Source: CALZIK01 sp046756565 (GTDB taxonomy: Bacteria; Acidobacteriota; Thermoanaerobaculia; Multivoradales; JAHEKO01). From it: 15,953 bases of DNA. The notes beneath the pieces were generated by a model that was given only the letters and a program-made list of their open reading frames with translations, was not told the DNA's origin and did not search any database. A program made the position numbers and the translations under genes. Below are positions 1 through 6,850 of the stretch, piece after piece; the stretch's first letter is position 1; each line of letters starts with the position of its first letter. Where the stretch lies: assembly GCA_046756565.1 (NCBI GenBank), contig JBHHWO010000107.1, forward strand, positions 1 to 15,953, in the 5' to 3' direction.

Positions 1-951
1 ACGCTGCCTCTTCTGGAAGAGACGGATTTCCCGGTTCTGTTCCGTACGGACCTAGAGGTGTTGCAGGTCAACCTCGGGTATCGCTGCAACCAGAGCTGCG
101 TGCACTGCCACGTCAACGCCGGTCCCACCCGCAAGGAGAACATGACCCGTAGCACGGCGGACCAGGTGCTCGAGTTCCTGCACGTATCCGGAGCCTACAC
201 TCTGGACCTGACGGGTGGTGCGCCGGAGCTCAACCCGAACTTTCGGCACATGGTAGAGGCGGCCCGAGCCCTGGGCGTCCACGTGATCGACCGCTGCAAC
301 CTCACGATTCTCGAGGAGCCGGGGCAGGAAAACCTGGCGGAGTTTCTGGCCACACACGGGGTCGAGGTGGTGGCGTCCCTCCCCTGCTATCTGGAGCAGA
401 ACGTCGACGCCCAGCGCGGCGAGGGTGTATTCGAGAGGAGCATCCGCGGCGTTCTCCGTCTCAACGCTCTGGGCTACGGGGGATCGGGCACGGATCTCAT
501 TCTCAACCTGGTCCACAACCCGCAGGGCGCCACGCTACCTCCTCCCCAGGCCGCCCTCGAAACCGAGTACCGGACTCAGCTCCGGGAGAGGTTCGGCATC
601 GAGTTCACTCGGCTCCTCACGCTCACCAACATGCCCATCCAGCGCTTCGGGAGCATGCTCGTTTCAAGGGGTCGATTCGACGAGTACATGGCCATACTGA
701 AGGCGGCTCACCGTCCCGAGAATCTCGAATCCGTGATGTGCCTCACGCTTCTCAGCGTGGACTGGCAGGGCTATGCGTACGACTGCGATTTCAACCAGCT
801 GTTGGGCATTCCTCTACACCTGGGGAGCAGCCGGCGGATCCACGTCAAGGACCTCTTGGGAGTGAACCTGAGGGGCAACCCGATCCGCGTGGCCGACCAC
901 TGCTACGGCTGCACTGCCGGCCAGGGAAGCGGCTGCGGCGGGGCGCTGTGA
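1..951 (+). CDS. arsS: ArsS-type radical SAM protein (5' end outside window)
   Basis: Known family role: ArsS enzymes are radical SAM proteins that transfer the SAM-derived 5'-deoxyadenosyl group to methylated arsenic in arsenosugar synthesis; they are cytoplasmic. What is seen: the frame is open from base 1, so the start lies upstream, probably only about 10-20 codons away. The visible 316 residues include CNQSCVHCH, a CX3CX2C cluster motif, followed by NAGPTRKE as in this family. A GG motif (DLTGGAPELN) follows, and the C-terminal domain (DUF3641 type) ends in CYGCTAGQGSGCGGAL. Some relatives have selenocysteine in that tail; here every such position is a Cys codon and the gene ends normally in TGA after GAL. 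It converges on the flavoprotein gene with an 18-bp gap. No ArsM methyltransferase is visible in the window, so the arsenosugar assignment rests on family membership alone. Confidence 0.85.
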   Translation, partial: TLPLLEETDFPVLFRTDLEVLQVNLGYRCNQSCVHCHVNAGPTRKENMTRSTADQVLEFLHVSGAYTLDLTGGAPELNPNFRHMVEAARALGVHVIDRCNLTILEEPGQENLAEFLATHGVEVVASLPCYLEQNVDAQRGEGVFERSIRGVLRLNALGYGGSGTDLILNLVHNPQGATLPPPQAALETEYRTQLRERFGIEFTRLLTLTNMPIQRFGSMLVSRGRFDEYMAILKAAHRPENLESVMCLTLLSVDWQGYAYDCDFNQLLGIPLHLGSSRRIHVKDLLGVNLRGNPIRVADHCYGCTAGQGSGCGGAL

Positions 952-969
952 CCCCGAGCGGCCCCTACC

Positions 970-2187
970 TCATCCGAGGAGCAGCGAGCACTTGTCCCAG
1001 AGGTTGATCTCCGAGTAGCGATTGGCTCCGGTCACGACTCCGAGGAGCTTGCGGAACAAGGCCCGATCCCGACTCAGGCGCCGAATCGCTCGGTTGACGA
1101 CGGGCTTGTGTTTCGAGACGGTCAGTACAAGCCGAGTGAATCGAAACAGATCCTCAACGAGGCGGGAACGCTCCTCGGCGTAGCGCTGGAGGAAACCGGC
1201 TCCGAAGTTCCCGGCGGCAAAGGCCTCGTCGATCACAGGAACGGCGGCGCGGACGCTCTTCAAAGTGAGCGCCATGCCCTCGCCGGTAATCGGATCCAGG
1301 AACCCCGCGCTGTCGCCGACTAACAACAAGCCCGACCCATAGCAGGGCTCGACCGCGAAGCCCAAAGGTCCAGCCATCAACACCGGCGGGATCAGCTCGG
1401 CCTTGCGCATTCGCTTTCCGAAGCCTGGGGCCGACTTTAGGAAGCTCGAGTAGGCACTGGTTAGATCACCTCGAAAGGATCTCACGGCCTCCTTTTCGAG
1501 GAGCAGGGCAACCAGGCTCAAGCCTTCGCGGCACGGTGCGAGATAGATCTCGCCGTGCGGCTGCATCAGGACCTCGACATAGGCGCCAACCCCTTCGAGC
1601 CCGCTCAGATGACCCGTCACGCCGAATCGTTTCCGCGGCAGATAGACCTTGGAGATCCCACACCCAGTGTGGAAAACGGAGCTCCGGCCATCGGCGGCAA
1701 TGATCAGAGGCGATCGAAAGACCTCCCTACGACCAACACCGTTTGCAGGGTAGCCCTCGACACCTTCGACCGTCTGACCGGCAAGAAGCACGCCTGCCAC
1801 GCGGAAACCCTCCCGCACCGTGACGTTGGGGAACGTTTTCGCTCTCTGAAGGAGCAAATGGTCCAGCTCGAAGCGGCGCATCGCCACCCCAAGACACGGA
1901 TTGCCCTCGTCAGGTGGGAAGTCCGCCTCCGCCGCGACGCCCTCGAGACTTCGCAACCGGATCCCTCGGAACCTGGCTCCGCCACGGGACAGGGTCTCCG
2001 GCAACAGACCTAGCTCTTCGAGGATGGCAACACCCTGCGGCATGACGCCCTCCCCACAGCACTTGTGCCGCGGAAAGACGGCTTCGTCCAGAAGCAGGAT
2101 GCGATACCCACGGGGCGCGAGGGTTATGGCAGCCGAAGATCCGGCGATGCCGGCTCCTACGATCACGATGTCGTAGTCCGACGGCAT
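970..2187 (-). CDS. Geranylgeranyl-reductase-family FAD-dependent oxidoreductase
   Basis: A 405-residue flavoprotein of the geranylgeranyl reductase / PHBH-like group. Family members reduce prenyl chains or oxidise aromatic and polyketide products; the substrate here cannot be read from sequence. Seen: an N-terminal Rossmann motif GAGIAGSS with the acidic end of strand 2 (LLLDE), the FPRHKCCGEGV segment typical of this family around residue 40, and the second FAD motif GDSAGFLDPITGEG in the C-terminal half. I chose ATG 2187; a TTG at 2202 is in frame and would add five residues. Neither has a strong Shine-Dalgarno. A TTGACT box (revcomp of 2244-2249) lies upstream, but its -10 partner is poor. 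Such genes often sit beside type III polyketide synthase or methyltransferase genes. Here the upstream side is occupied by IS debris, so any former operon partner is not visible. Confidence 0.85.
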   Translation of the reverse strand: MPSDYDIVIVGAGIAGSSAAITLAPRGYRILLLDEAVFPRHKCCGEGVMPQGVAILEELGLLPETLSRGGARFRGIRLRSLEGVAAEADFPPDEGNPCLGVAMRRFELDHLLLQRAKTFPNVTVREGFRVAGVLLAGQTVEGVEGYPANGVGRREVFRSPLIIAADGRSSVFHTGCGISKVYLPRKRFGVTGHLSGLEGVGAYVEVLMQPHGEIYLAPCREGLSLVALLLEKEAVRSFRGDLTSAYSSFLKSAPGFGKRMRKAELIPPVLMAGPLGFAVEPCYGSGLLLVGDSAGFLDPITGEGMALTLKSVRAAVPVIDEAFAAGNFGAGFLQRYAEERSRLVEDLFRFTRLVLTVSKHKPVVNRAIRRLSRDRALFRKLLGVVTGANRYSEINLWDKCSLLLG

Positions 2188-2411
2188 CTGTCCGCTCGAC
2201 AACGGACCCCATCCAGACTCTGATGAATCGGGACTCGAGCCCAGTCAAGCTTGCATCAGCCACAGACTTCCCGCGCCACCCTTTTGGTCGGCACCAGTAG
2301 GCTGGCTCCCTACCCCCATGAGTGGGGAGATTCTCCACAACAAATGAGATGCTCGTGTATCCGGTAACTGATGAGGTGCCCTATTGCCGGCTCTCGGCGT
2401 AGCTACGGTCC
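2188..2411. other. Intergenic region between flavoprotein gene and IS remnant
   Basis: About 220 bp with no convincing gene. It must contain the promoter of the minus-strand flavoprotein gene. A TTGACT sequence on the minus strand (2244-2249) overlaps a near-palindrome centred on CTCGAG at about 2237. A short CCCC...GGGG hairpin lies at about 2315-2328. The long minus-strand frames through here are not supported by any recognisable protein. Confidence 0.4.
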
Positions 2412-3075
2412 TGCCCCGATTCTGTAGACAAAAAGCGATCTTAGATTCGTCATCGTATCCCCGGGCGGGGGGAGGCGCTGGATCGGGCCGCGATAGCGGG
2501 CAGAGACAGCGCCCCAGAGGTCTGGGTGAGCAAGGTCGGTGAGGCCAGCTGCTCGGCCTCGAGCGGCGTCCGGTAGCCCAAGCCGGAGTGCAGGCGCCGG
2601 GTGTTGTAGAAGCCCTCGATGTAGGCGAAGAGCTCACGCTGGGCCAGCTGACGGCTCAGGAAGCTGCGCCCGAGCTCGGTCTTGACCGTCTTGATCAGGC
2701 TCTCCGCTGGAGCGTTATCCCAGCAATCTCCGCGACGGCTCATGCTGGCCTCGAATCCGGCGGCCTCGAGGGCCTGGCGGTAGGCCCGGCTGGCGTACTG
2801 CGCCCCTCGGTCGGTGTGGTGGATCAGGCCCGCTGGCGGACGCCGGGACTCCACGGCCCGCCGCAAGGCCGTCAGCGTCAGCGTCTCGTCGATCCGATCA
2901 CTCAGGGACCAGCCAACGATCCGGCGCGAGTACAGGTCCATCAGCATGGCGAGGTAGAGCCAGCGGCGGCGTCCCTGGGCCAGGTAGGTGATGTCGCCCA
3001 CCCAGATCTGGTTCGGCCGCTGTGCATGGAAGCGGCGCTTCAGCCGCGGATCGATGCCTACGGACGAGCAAGACC
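2412..3075 (-). mobile_element. 3' half of an IS3-family insertion sequence
   Basis: The low-coordinate end is a terminal inverted repeat, TGCCCCGATTCTGTAGACA (2412-2430), matching in 17 of 19 positions the left end of the plus-strand fragment at 3716. Inside lies the C-terminal part of the OrfB transposase on the minus strand. The element stops at roughly 3060-3075, where tryptophan dioxygenase sequence starts; the exact junction cannot be placed without an intact reference copy. No OrfA or OrfB N-terminus is attached to this half. Confidence 0.85.
2450..3055 (-). pseudogene. IS3-family OrfB transposase, C-terminal integrase-core fragment
   Basis: An rve/DDE integrase-core fragment. Open reading runs from about 3070 with LKRRFHAQRPNQIWVGDITY and continues past a GTG codon at 2999-3001 that is only an internal Val. 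Catalytic positions are present: the first D in WVGDITYL, the second in LIHHTDRGAQY, and the E in SRRGDCWDNAPAESL...KTE. The tail has the usual FYNTRRLHSGLGYRTPLE. The N-terminal HTH and OrfA parts are missing and there is an in-frame TGA just upstream, so this piece cannot make a complete transposase. It is the complementary half of the fragment at 3774-4400, on the opposite strand. Confidence 0.85.
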
Positions 3076-3663
3076 ATCAGGTGGTGAGCCGTTGATCGGC
3101 GTGCGGAAGAGCCAGTTCTCGAACGCTTCCTTGAGGGTCGGTCGGTCTGCCAACCGGGTCTTGATCCTGGCGATGGCCCAACCCTCGGTTCCGTCAGCCT
3201 CCATCAGGACGCTGAGCCAGCTCTCTTCATGCACATAAGAGCGACGCTGACTCTCCTCGAAGCCCAGGAGGATCTCGACCTCCCGAAACTGCACGGACTG
3301 CCCGCCGTTGGCGGGGAAGAGCTTGTCGCGGAAGTTCAGGTAGTCCCGCGGGGTCATGGTCTCCATGAGCCGGAAATGGTCGGCCGCCATCTCCAAGATG
3401 GTGCGAATCCGGCCGAGCAAGCGGCAGGCGCCCGCCAGTGCATCGTCAGGCACCACGGGCTGCCCGAACAGATCTCGAGCCACGACCAGGTCGCGGAGCA
3501 TGAGCTTGAGCCAAAGCTCGTAAACCTGGTGGACGGTGATGAAGAGGACCTCGTCTTGGCAGAGGTGATCCTCGTTCCTCTCCAGACCTTCTTGCAGCTT
3601 CAGCAGCTCCGGGACACGGATGTAGTCCCAATAGGTCGTAGGCAGTTCCTTGGAGTCCGTCAT
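3058..3663 (-). pseudogene. kynA: Tryptophan 2,3-dioxygenase, 3'-truncated
   Basis: Known role: a heme enzyme opening the indole ring of tryptophan to N-formylkynurenine, first step of the kynurenine pathway. Seen: ATG at 3663 has a strong Shine-Dalgarno (GGAAGGAAGG on the minus strand). The product matches the N-terminal two thirds of the family: LFITVHQVYELWLK around residues 40-53, with the active-site His at about 45; YLNFRDKLFPANGGQSVQFREVE around 108-130, with the substrate-binding Arg of FRD; and ENWLFRTPINGS near the end. Homology stops after about 195 residues at the IS remnant, and a TAG follows at 3058-3060. The C-terminal domain carrying the proximal heme-ligand His is absent, so the product should not be active. 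No other kynurenine-pathway gene is in view. Confidence 0.85.
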
Positions 3664-3773
3664 CGGCGGGCCTTCCTTCCACAGCTCAAGGGCCCTTGCA
3701 CGGGCATAGTGGAGTTGCCCCGATTTTGTGGACACCGAGACAGGCCGCACAATGGCCGGAAAGGAGTCCACGA

Positions 3774-4055
3774 ATGGCACGGGAGCGCAGGCAGTTCAGC
3801 GACGAGTTCAAGCGCGAGGCGGTGCGTCTGGCGTACGAGAGCGGTCGTCGTTTGTCAGATGTGGCGCGGGAGCTGGATGTCGGTACCAACCTGATCCGTC
3901 GCTGGCGGCGCAAGTTTGCGGGAGTGCCGGAGGGTCGAGCGCCAACGACCGAGCAGCAGGAGATCCTCCGCTTGCAGGGGCAGCTGTCGCGGATTCGCGA
4001 GGAGCGCGACATCCTAAAAAAAGCGTTGGCGATCTTCTCAGAACGACGTCGGTGA
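3774..4055 (+). CDS. IS3-family OrfA (HTH transposase subunit)
   Basis: A 93-residue protein starting MARERRQFSDEFKREAVRLA, the standard N-terminus of IS3/IS911-type OrfA. A helix-turn-helix (LSDVARELDVGTNLIRRWRRKF) covers about residues 24-45, and a coiled-coil/leucine-zipper segment (EILRLQGQLSRIREERDILKKAL) covers about 62-85. I chose ATG 3774 because AAGGAG lies seven bases upstream (3761-3766). OrfA alone binds terminal repeats and regulates transposition; the active enzyme is the OrfAB fusion. It is intact, but its OrfB partner is truncated, so it can act only on related IS copies elsewhere. Confidence 0.9.
   Translation: MARERRQFSDEFKREAVRLAYESGRRLSDVARELDVGTNLIRRWRRKFAGVPEGRAPTTEQQEILRLQGQLSRIREERDILKKALAIFSERRR
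4016..4022 (+). promoter_or_regulatory. Programmed -1 frameshift site (A7 slippery run)
   Basis: Seven consecutive A bases follow CCT near the end of OrfA. In the OrfA frame they read CTA-AAA-AAA-GCG. Slipping back one base moves the ribosome into the OrfB frame, which stays open to 4477. This is the standard IS3-family mechanism for making OrfAB, and it fits the offset of the two frames here (OrfB is in the -1 frame). Confidence 0.8.
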
Positions 4056-4477
4056 GCCACGGGCTCGTGGCTCGGCTTGCCGAGCGTCACCCGGTGCAGC
4101 GCGTCTGCAAGGTGCTTGGGGTCTCGCGCAGCGGCTACTATGCGCGCCGCGCCCGCGAGACACCAGCCCGGGTCCGGGAAGATCGCCGCCTGAAGCAGCA
4201 GATCCTCGCCGTGCATACGGAGGCACAGGGGCGCTACGGGACGCCGCGGATCGAGCGGGTGCTTCGCCGCCGGGGCGTCGCCACCAGCCGCAAGCGGGTC
4301 GCTCGTCTGCGTCGCGAGCTCGGTCTGCGCGCCAAGGGGCGGCGGCGTTTCCGCCTGACCACCAACTCCGAGCACGCCTATCCGCCGGCGCATGACCTTG
4401 AACTGGCTTTCTATCGTCCAGCGGAGGGTCTTGGACTGGTGTCCTCAACGGGATTTGGACCCCTGCGTCTACCTTGA
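4019..4477 (+). pseudogene. IS3-family OrfB transposase, N-terminal fragment
   Basis: Read in the -1 frame relative to OrfA, from the A7 run. It shows LAERHPVQRVCKVLGVSRSGYYARRAR (HTH_21-type start), YGTPRIERVLRRRGVATSRKRVARLRRELGL and RRRFRLTTNSEHAYPPAHDLE. It then departs from the family at about 4403 and ends in unrelated residues with a stop at 4477. The whole DDE catalytic core is missing; the complementary core is on the other strand at 2450-3070. It overlaps OrfA's end, as in intact IS3 elements, where OrfB is mostly made by frameshifting. Confidence 0.85.
4437..4467 (-). pseudogene. tRNA 3'-end-like fragment (Glu-like)
   Basis: On the minus strand the sequence ends in GAGGACACCA, an acceptor strand with encoded CCA, preceded by a T-arm-like hairpin, GGGG-TCCAAAT-CCC. 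Its plus-strand frame reads WCPQRDLDPC, the pattern usually seen in reading frames placed across tRNA-Glu 3' ends. The T-loop has C where T55 should be, and no anticodon or D-arm can be folded, so this is a fragment, not a tRNA. It begins about 35 bp after OrfB homology ends. Confidence 0.4.
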
Positions 4478-4610
4478 AGCTTTCGACCCAATAGTGGACT
4501 TGCGACTTCCCTCCTGCGCGCTGCGGGTATAGGGCAGATGGAGGCGTCTTGCCAGGCGGGTCCGCCAAGCGGGGCAGTCACCGTAAGTTCCTTATTTCAG
4601 CAGGTTACGT

Positions 4611-4667
4611 TGGTGCCGCAGGTGGAATTCGAACCCGCACAGCCTTGCGGCTCAGGAATTTTAAGTC
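4611..4667 (-). pseudogene. tRNA-Leu(TAA) 3' half, probable distal attachment repeat
   Basis: 57 bp matching the 3' half of the intact tRNA-Leu at 7143-7199 with three substitutions (at 4619, 4623 and 4626). It runs from the encoded CCA through the T-arm and variable arm to the anticodon loop (TTTTAAG on the plus strand). The last 41 bp are identical, then the match stops abruptly. The substitutions disturb the T-stem and acceptor pairing, so it is not a functional gene. It is a direct repeat of the tRNA 3' end on the tRNA's downstream side, the usual position of the far attachment site of an element integrated in a tRNA gene. Confidence 0.8.
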
Positions 4668-5082
4668 GTTCGCGAGCCAACAGACGGCAACAGACAACAA
4701 CTCTAGAATCAGTGGGTTACGAGTGCCGGCATTGTTGGCATCAGTTGAGGAGAGTTGGCCCTTGTTGGGGCCAACTGCACCATGAGTGCACCACGGCAGA
4801 GGCTGCAGCCTGGCATTCTGCGCACCTGGAGGGTCTATCACTGGGGTCACGCTAGGATGGCCTCACAACTCCAGGCGGCGTAGGCTTCGGGGGTCCAGCG
4901 GCCCACCGACCAGGCCGTCTCGAGAGCCGCCCTTCCCTCCTGCGGTAGGCTCCCCGAGATCTTCAACAAGTGGAAGGACAGGCTGTCCGCTGTAGATTCG
5001 CGTCCGACAACCACTGTGAGTAGATGGCTTCGCACCGCATCATCACCAAGCGCCGATTCACACAAACCAGGAGAGGCACGCC
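4668..5082. other. Intergenic region downstream of tRNA-Leu fragment
   Basis: About 415 bp with no recognisable protein. The clearest structure is a perfect 9-bp stem, AGTTGGCCC / GGGCCAACT, with a six-base loop (4753-4776). It has no T-run after it, so I do not call it a terminator. Near the end is GGAGAGG at 5069-5075, a good Shine-Dalgarno six to seven bases before ATG 5083. No integrase or recombinase remnant could be identified here. Confidence 0.4.
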
Positions 5083-5104
5083 ATGAGTAAACAATGGGAC
5101 CCCC

Positions 5105-5224
5105 GTGCCCACCTACCTCATGATGAGCAAGCTCAGCCCCGAGATCACCTCCCACTACCAGGACCCACACTCCGGATGCCCGGCCTCTCGCGCTCGCCTC
5201 TGCTACGAGGAAAGATGTGGCTGA
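5105..5224 (+). pseudogene. Possible GYD-domain gene remnant
   Basis: In a frame different from the hydrolase, GTG 5105 opens a 39-codon stretch beginning VPTYLMMSKLSPEITSHYQ. This resembles the N-terminus of small GYD-domain proteins, which usually start MPTY-(hydrophobic). Similarity fades after about 20 residues and the frame closes at 5224. It underlies the region where the longest form of the hydrolase would have an implausible, charged N-terminal extension. It is too short for certainty and could be chance. Confidence 0.25.
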
Positions 5225-6660
5225 CTGCCCTCTGGGTCGCGGCCGCCTGCGCTCCCGCCGGGGACGAGCGCCTCGAGCTCGTTCCCTGCGCCGACCAGGG
5301 CCCTCAGGCTGAGCTCCAATGCGGCCGGCTCCCGGTGCCGGAGAACCCCTCGTTGCCGGACGGCCGCTGGATCGATCTCCGTGTCGTCGTCGCCCCGGCC
5401 CTCGAGCCGATGGAGGGGGCGGCGGCGCTCTTTGTGCTGGAGGGTGGTCCCGGGATCCCCGCTTCGCACATGGCTGAATTCCTGGTCACCGCGGGCAACC
5501 CCTACGGTCAGTCCCGCGACGTGGTGATGGTGGATCTTCGGGGCACCGGCGGGTCCCACCCCCTCTACTGCCCCGAGCTCGAAGGGCGCGGTGTACCTCC
5601 GGCCGACCATCTGGAGGAGATGTATCCGCTTCACAAGGTCGAGGCCTGTCGGGAGCAGCTCGAGGCGCGAGCGGATCTCACCCAGTACACCACGGCCCGG
5701 GCGGTCGAGGACCTCGAGGCGGTCCGCCGGGCGCTCGGCTACGAGCGGATCGACCTCCAGGGGATCAGCTACGGCTCTCGCCTGGCGCTCGAGTACATCC
5801 GGCGTCATCCCAGCCGGGTGCGGAGCCTGCTGGCCATAGGCTCGCTGCCCCCGTCCCACCGCATGCCGCTCTACCACGCCTCGTCGTTCCAGCGGGCCTT
5901 CGACCTTCTGCTCAAGGACTGCGAGGGCGACGCCGAGTGCCACGAGGCCTACCCGCGCCTGCGGGAGCAATGGCTCGAGCTCCTCGAGCGCCTCGAGCGG
6001 TCCCCGGCCCGCCACCTCTACACCTCCGGCGGCGACTCACCGGTGGTGGAGCTCGAGATCCGTCGTAACGTCTTCGTCGAGAAGCTGCGCTCGACCTTCT
6101 ACTTCGCCAGCGCCGCTCGGGCCCTGCCCCGGGTGATCGTTGCCGCCGCAGAGGGAGACTTCGGGCCCTTCGTGGAGCTGGCCCTGCCCGAACATCCTGA
6201 CGCGCCGCCGTTCCTCTCCGAGGGCGCGTATCTGAGCATCACCTGCACCGAGGACCTGCCGAGGATCGGCGCCGACGAGGTTGCGTCCCACACCCGGGGC
6301 ACCTACCTCGGAGACTATCGGGTGGCTCGGCAGCGCCACGCCTGCGAGGCCTGGGCGAAGGGCGACGTGCCGGAGGACTTCGACCAGCCCGTGGCGTCGT
6401 CGGTACCGGCCCTGCTGGTCACCGGTGAGCGGGATCCCGTGACCCCGCCCTCGGAGGCCGAGAAGGTGGCGGCGGCTCTCGAGAACGCCCGTGTGGTGAT
6501 TGTCCCCCACGCCGGCCACCTGCCCTGGGATGCCAGCAATGTCGGATGCGTGGACCGGATTCTCCTCGACTTCCTGGAGCGGGCGAGCGCCGACGGGCTC
6601 GACCTTGGCTGCCTGCAAGAGCTGGAGCCCGCTCCCTTCGGCCTGCCTGGAGCCTCCTGA
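5176..6660 (+). CDS. Secreted alpha/beta hydrolase, S33 / TAP-like peptidase family
   Basis: Likely an exported serine hydrolase of the proline-iminopeptidase/tripeptidyl-aminopeptidase group; the substrate is not predictable. Seen, numbered from ATG 5176: an N-terminal lipoprotein-like signal (basic MPGLSRSPLLRGK, hydrophobic MWLTALWVAAA, then Cys25), GGPG oxyanion-hole motif at about 90, nucleophile elbow GISYG with Ser at about 198, acid in TGERDPVTPPS at about 420, and His in PHAGHLPW at about 448. The last two lie in the TAP-like C-terminal domain. Many Cys pairs fit an extracytoplasmic enzyme. Start choice: ATG 5083 is in frame with a stronger Shine-Dalgarno, but adds 31 residues unlike a signal peptide. 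ATG 5176 gives the best export signal and ATG 5215 lacks a basic n-region. It appears to be the only intact protein gene in the tRNA-bounded segment. Confidence 0.85.
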   Translation: MPGLSRSPLLRGKMWLTALWVAAACAPAGDERLELVPCADQGPQAELQCGRLPVPENPSLPDGRWIDLRVVVAPALEPMEGAAALFVLEGGPGIPASHMAEFLVTAGNPYGQSRDVVMVDLRGTGGSHPLYCPELEGRGVPPADHLEEMYPLHKVEACREQLEARADLTQYTTARAVEDLEAVRRALGYERIDLQGISYGSRLALEYIRRHPSRVRSLLAIGSLPPSHRMPLYHASSFQRAFDLLLKDCEGDAECHEAYPRLREQWLELLERLERSPARHLYTSGGDSPVVELEIRRNVFVEKLRSTFYFASAARALPRVIVAAAEGDFGPFVELALPEHPDAPPFLSEGAYLSITCTEDLPRIGADEVASHTRGTYLGDYRVARQRHACEAWAKGDVPEDFDQPVASSVPALLVTGERDPVTPPSEAEKVAAALENARVVIVPHAGHLPWDASNVGCVDRILLDFLERASADGLDLGCLQELEPAPFGLPGAS

Positions 6661-6815
6661 ACGGCCGCCACGCGATCCGGATCTACCGGCTTCGTGTGGC
6701 CGAGACAGCTCTAAGAGGTTAGAAGTTCCACCGGATTCGGTCCGCAGCGATCCGCTCGCAAAGCGGAACGCGACGAGGCAAGCCGTTAGAGGGACCTGGC
6801 GAGTCCAGCGGGCAC
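6661..6815. other. Gap between hydrolase and tRNA-like fragment
   Basis: About 155 bp with no recognisable gene on either strand. A CTCTAA/TTAGAG pair (about 6710 and 6785) forms a loose inverted repeat. I see no terminator with a T-run after the hydrolase stop. Confidence 0.3.
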
Positions 6816-6850
6816 TGGTGCCCCCAACGGGCTTCGAGCCCGAGGGCGCT
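6816..6850 (-). pseudogene. tRNA 3'-end-like fragment
   Basis: On the minus strand the sequence ends in GGGGGCACCA, an acceptor strand with CCA. It is preceded by a T-arm with a four-pair stem (CGGG/CCCG) and loop CTCGAAG that keeps G53, C56, A58 and C61 but has C at position 54. It resembles the fragment at 4437 base for base over its first 25 positions (TGGTG.CC.CAACGGG). No anticodon arm or D-arm follows; instead the sequence runs into the amidohydrolase stub. Confidence 0.35.

Larger units (their letters stand above)
3716..4403 (+). mobile_element. 5' half of an IS3-family insertion sequence
   Basis: The left terminal inverted repeat TGCCCCGATTTTGTGGACA is at 3716-3734, 53 bp upstream of the dioxygenase ATG and reading away from it. 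It is followed by OrfA, a frameshift site and the N-terminal part of OrfB. Recognisable OrfB similarity ends at about 4403, after AYPPAHDLE. No right inverted repeat follows in this orientation. The bases outside the two IS termini (GAGT at 3715, and GGAC as read outward from 2412) are not a matching target duplication. Confidence 0.85.

Noticed and set aside
4437..4467. Right terminal inverted repeat of the plus-strand IS fragment.
   Set aside because: It does not align with TGCCCCGATT.TGT.GACA beyond a short GGACACC; the true right end of this IS type is at 2412.
4437..4500. A selenocysteine-type tRNA (TCA in CTTCAAG), considered because ArsS relatives can be selenoproteins.
   Set aside because: No anticodon stem, long variable arm or acceptor pairing can be formed, and the visible arsS uses Cys codons.
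4038..4568. A 176-codon minus-strand frame opposite OrfB.
   Set aside because: It is antisense to recognisable transposase sequence; its N-terminal part only reflects the tRNA-like piece.
4538..4855. Plus-strand frames of 78-105 codons through the tRNA-Leu fragment.
   Set aside because: Their protein similarity (GGIRTRTALRLRNFKS) is the translated antisense of the tRNA; no real protein signal remains outside it.
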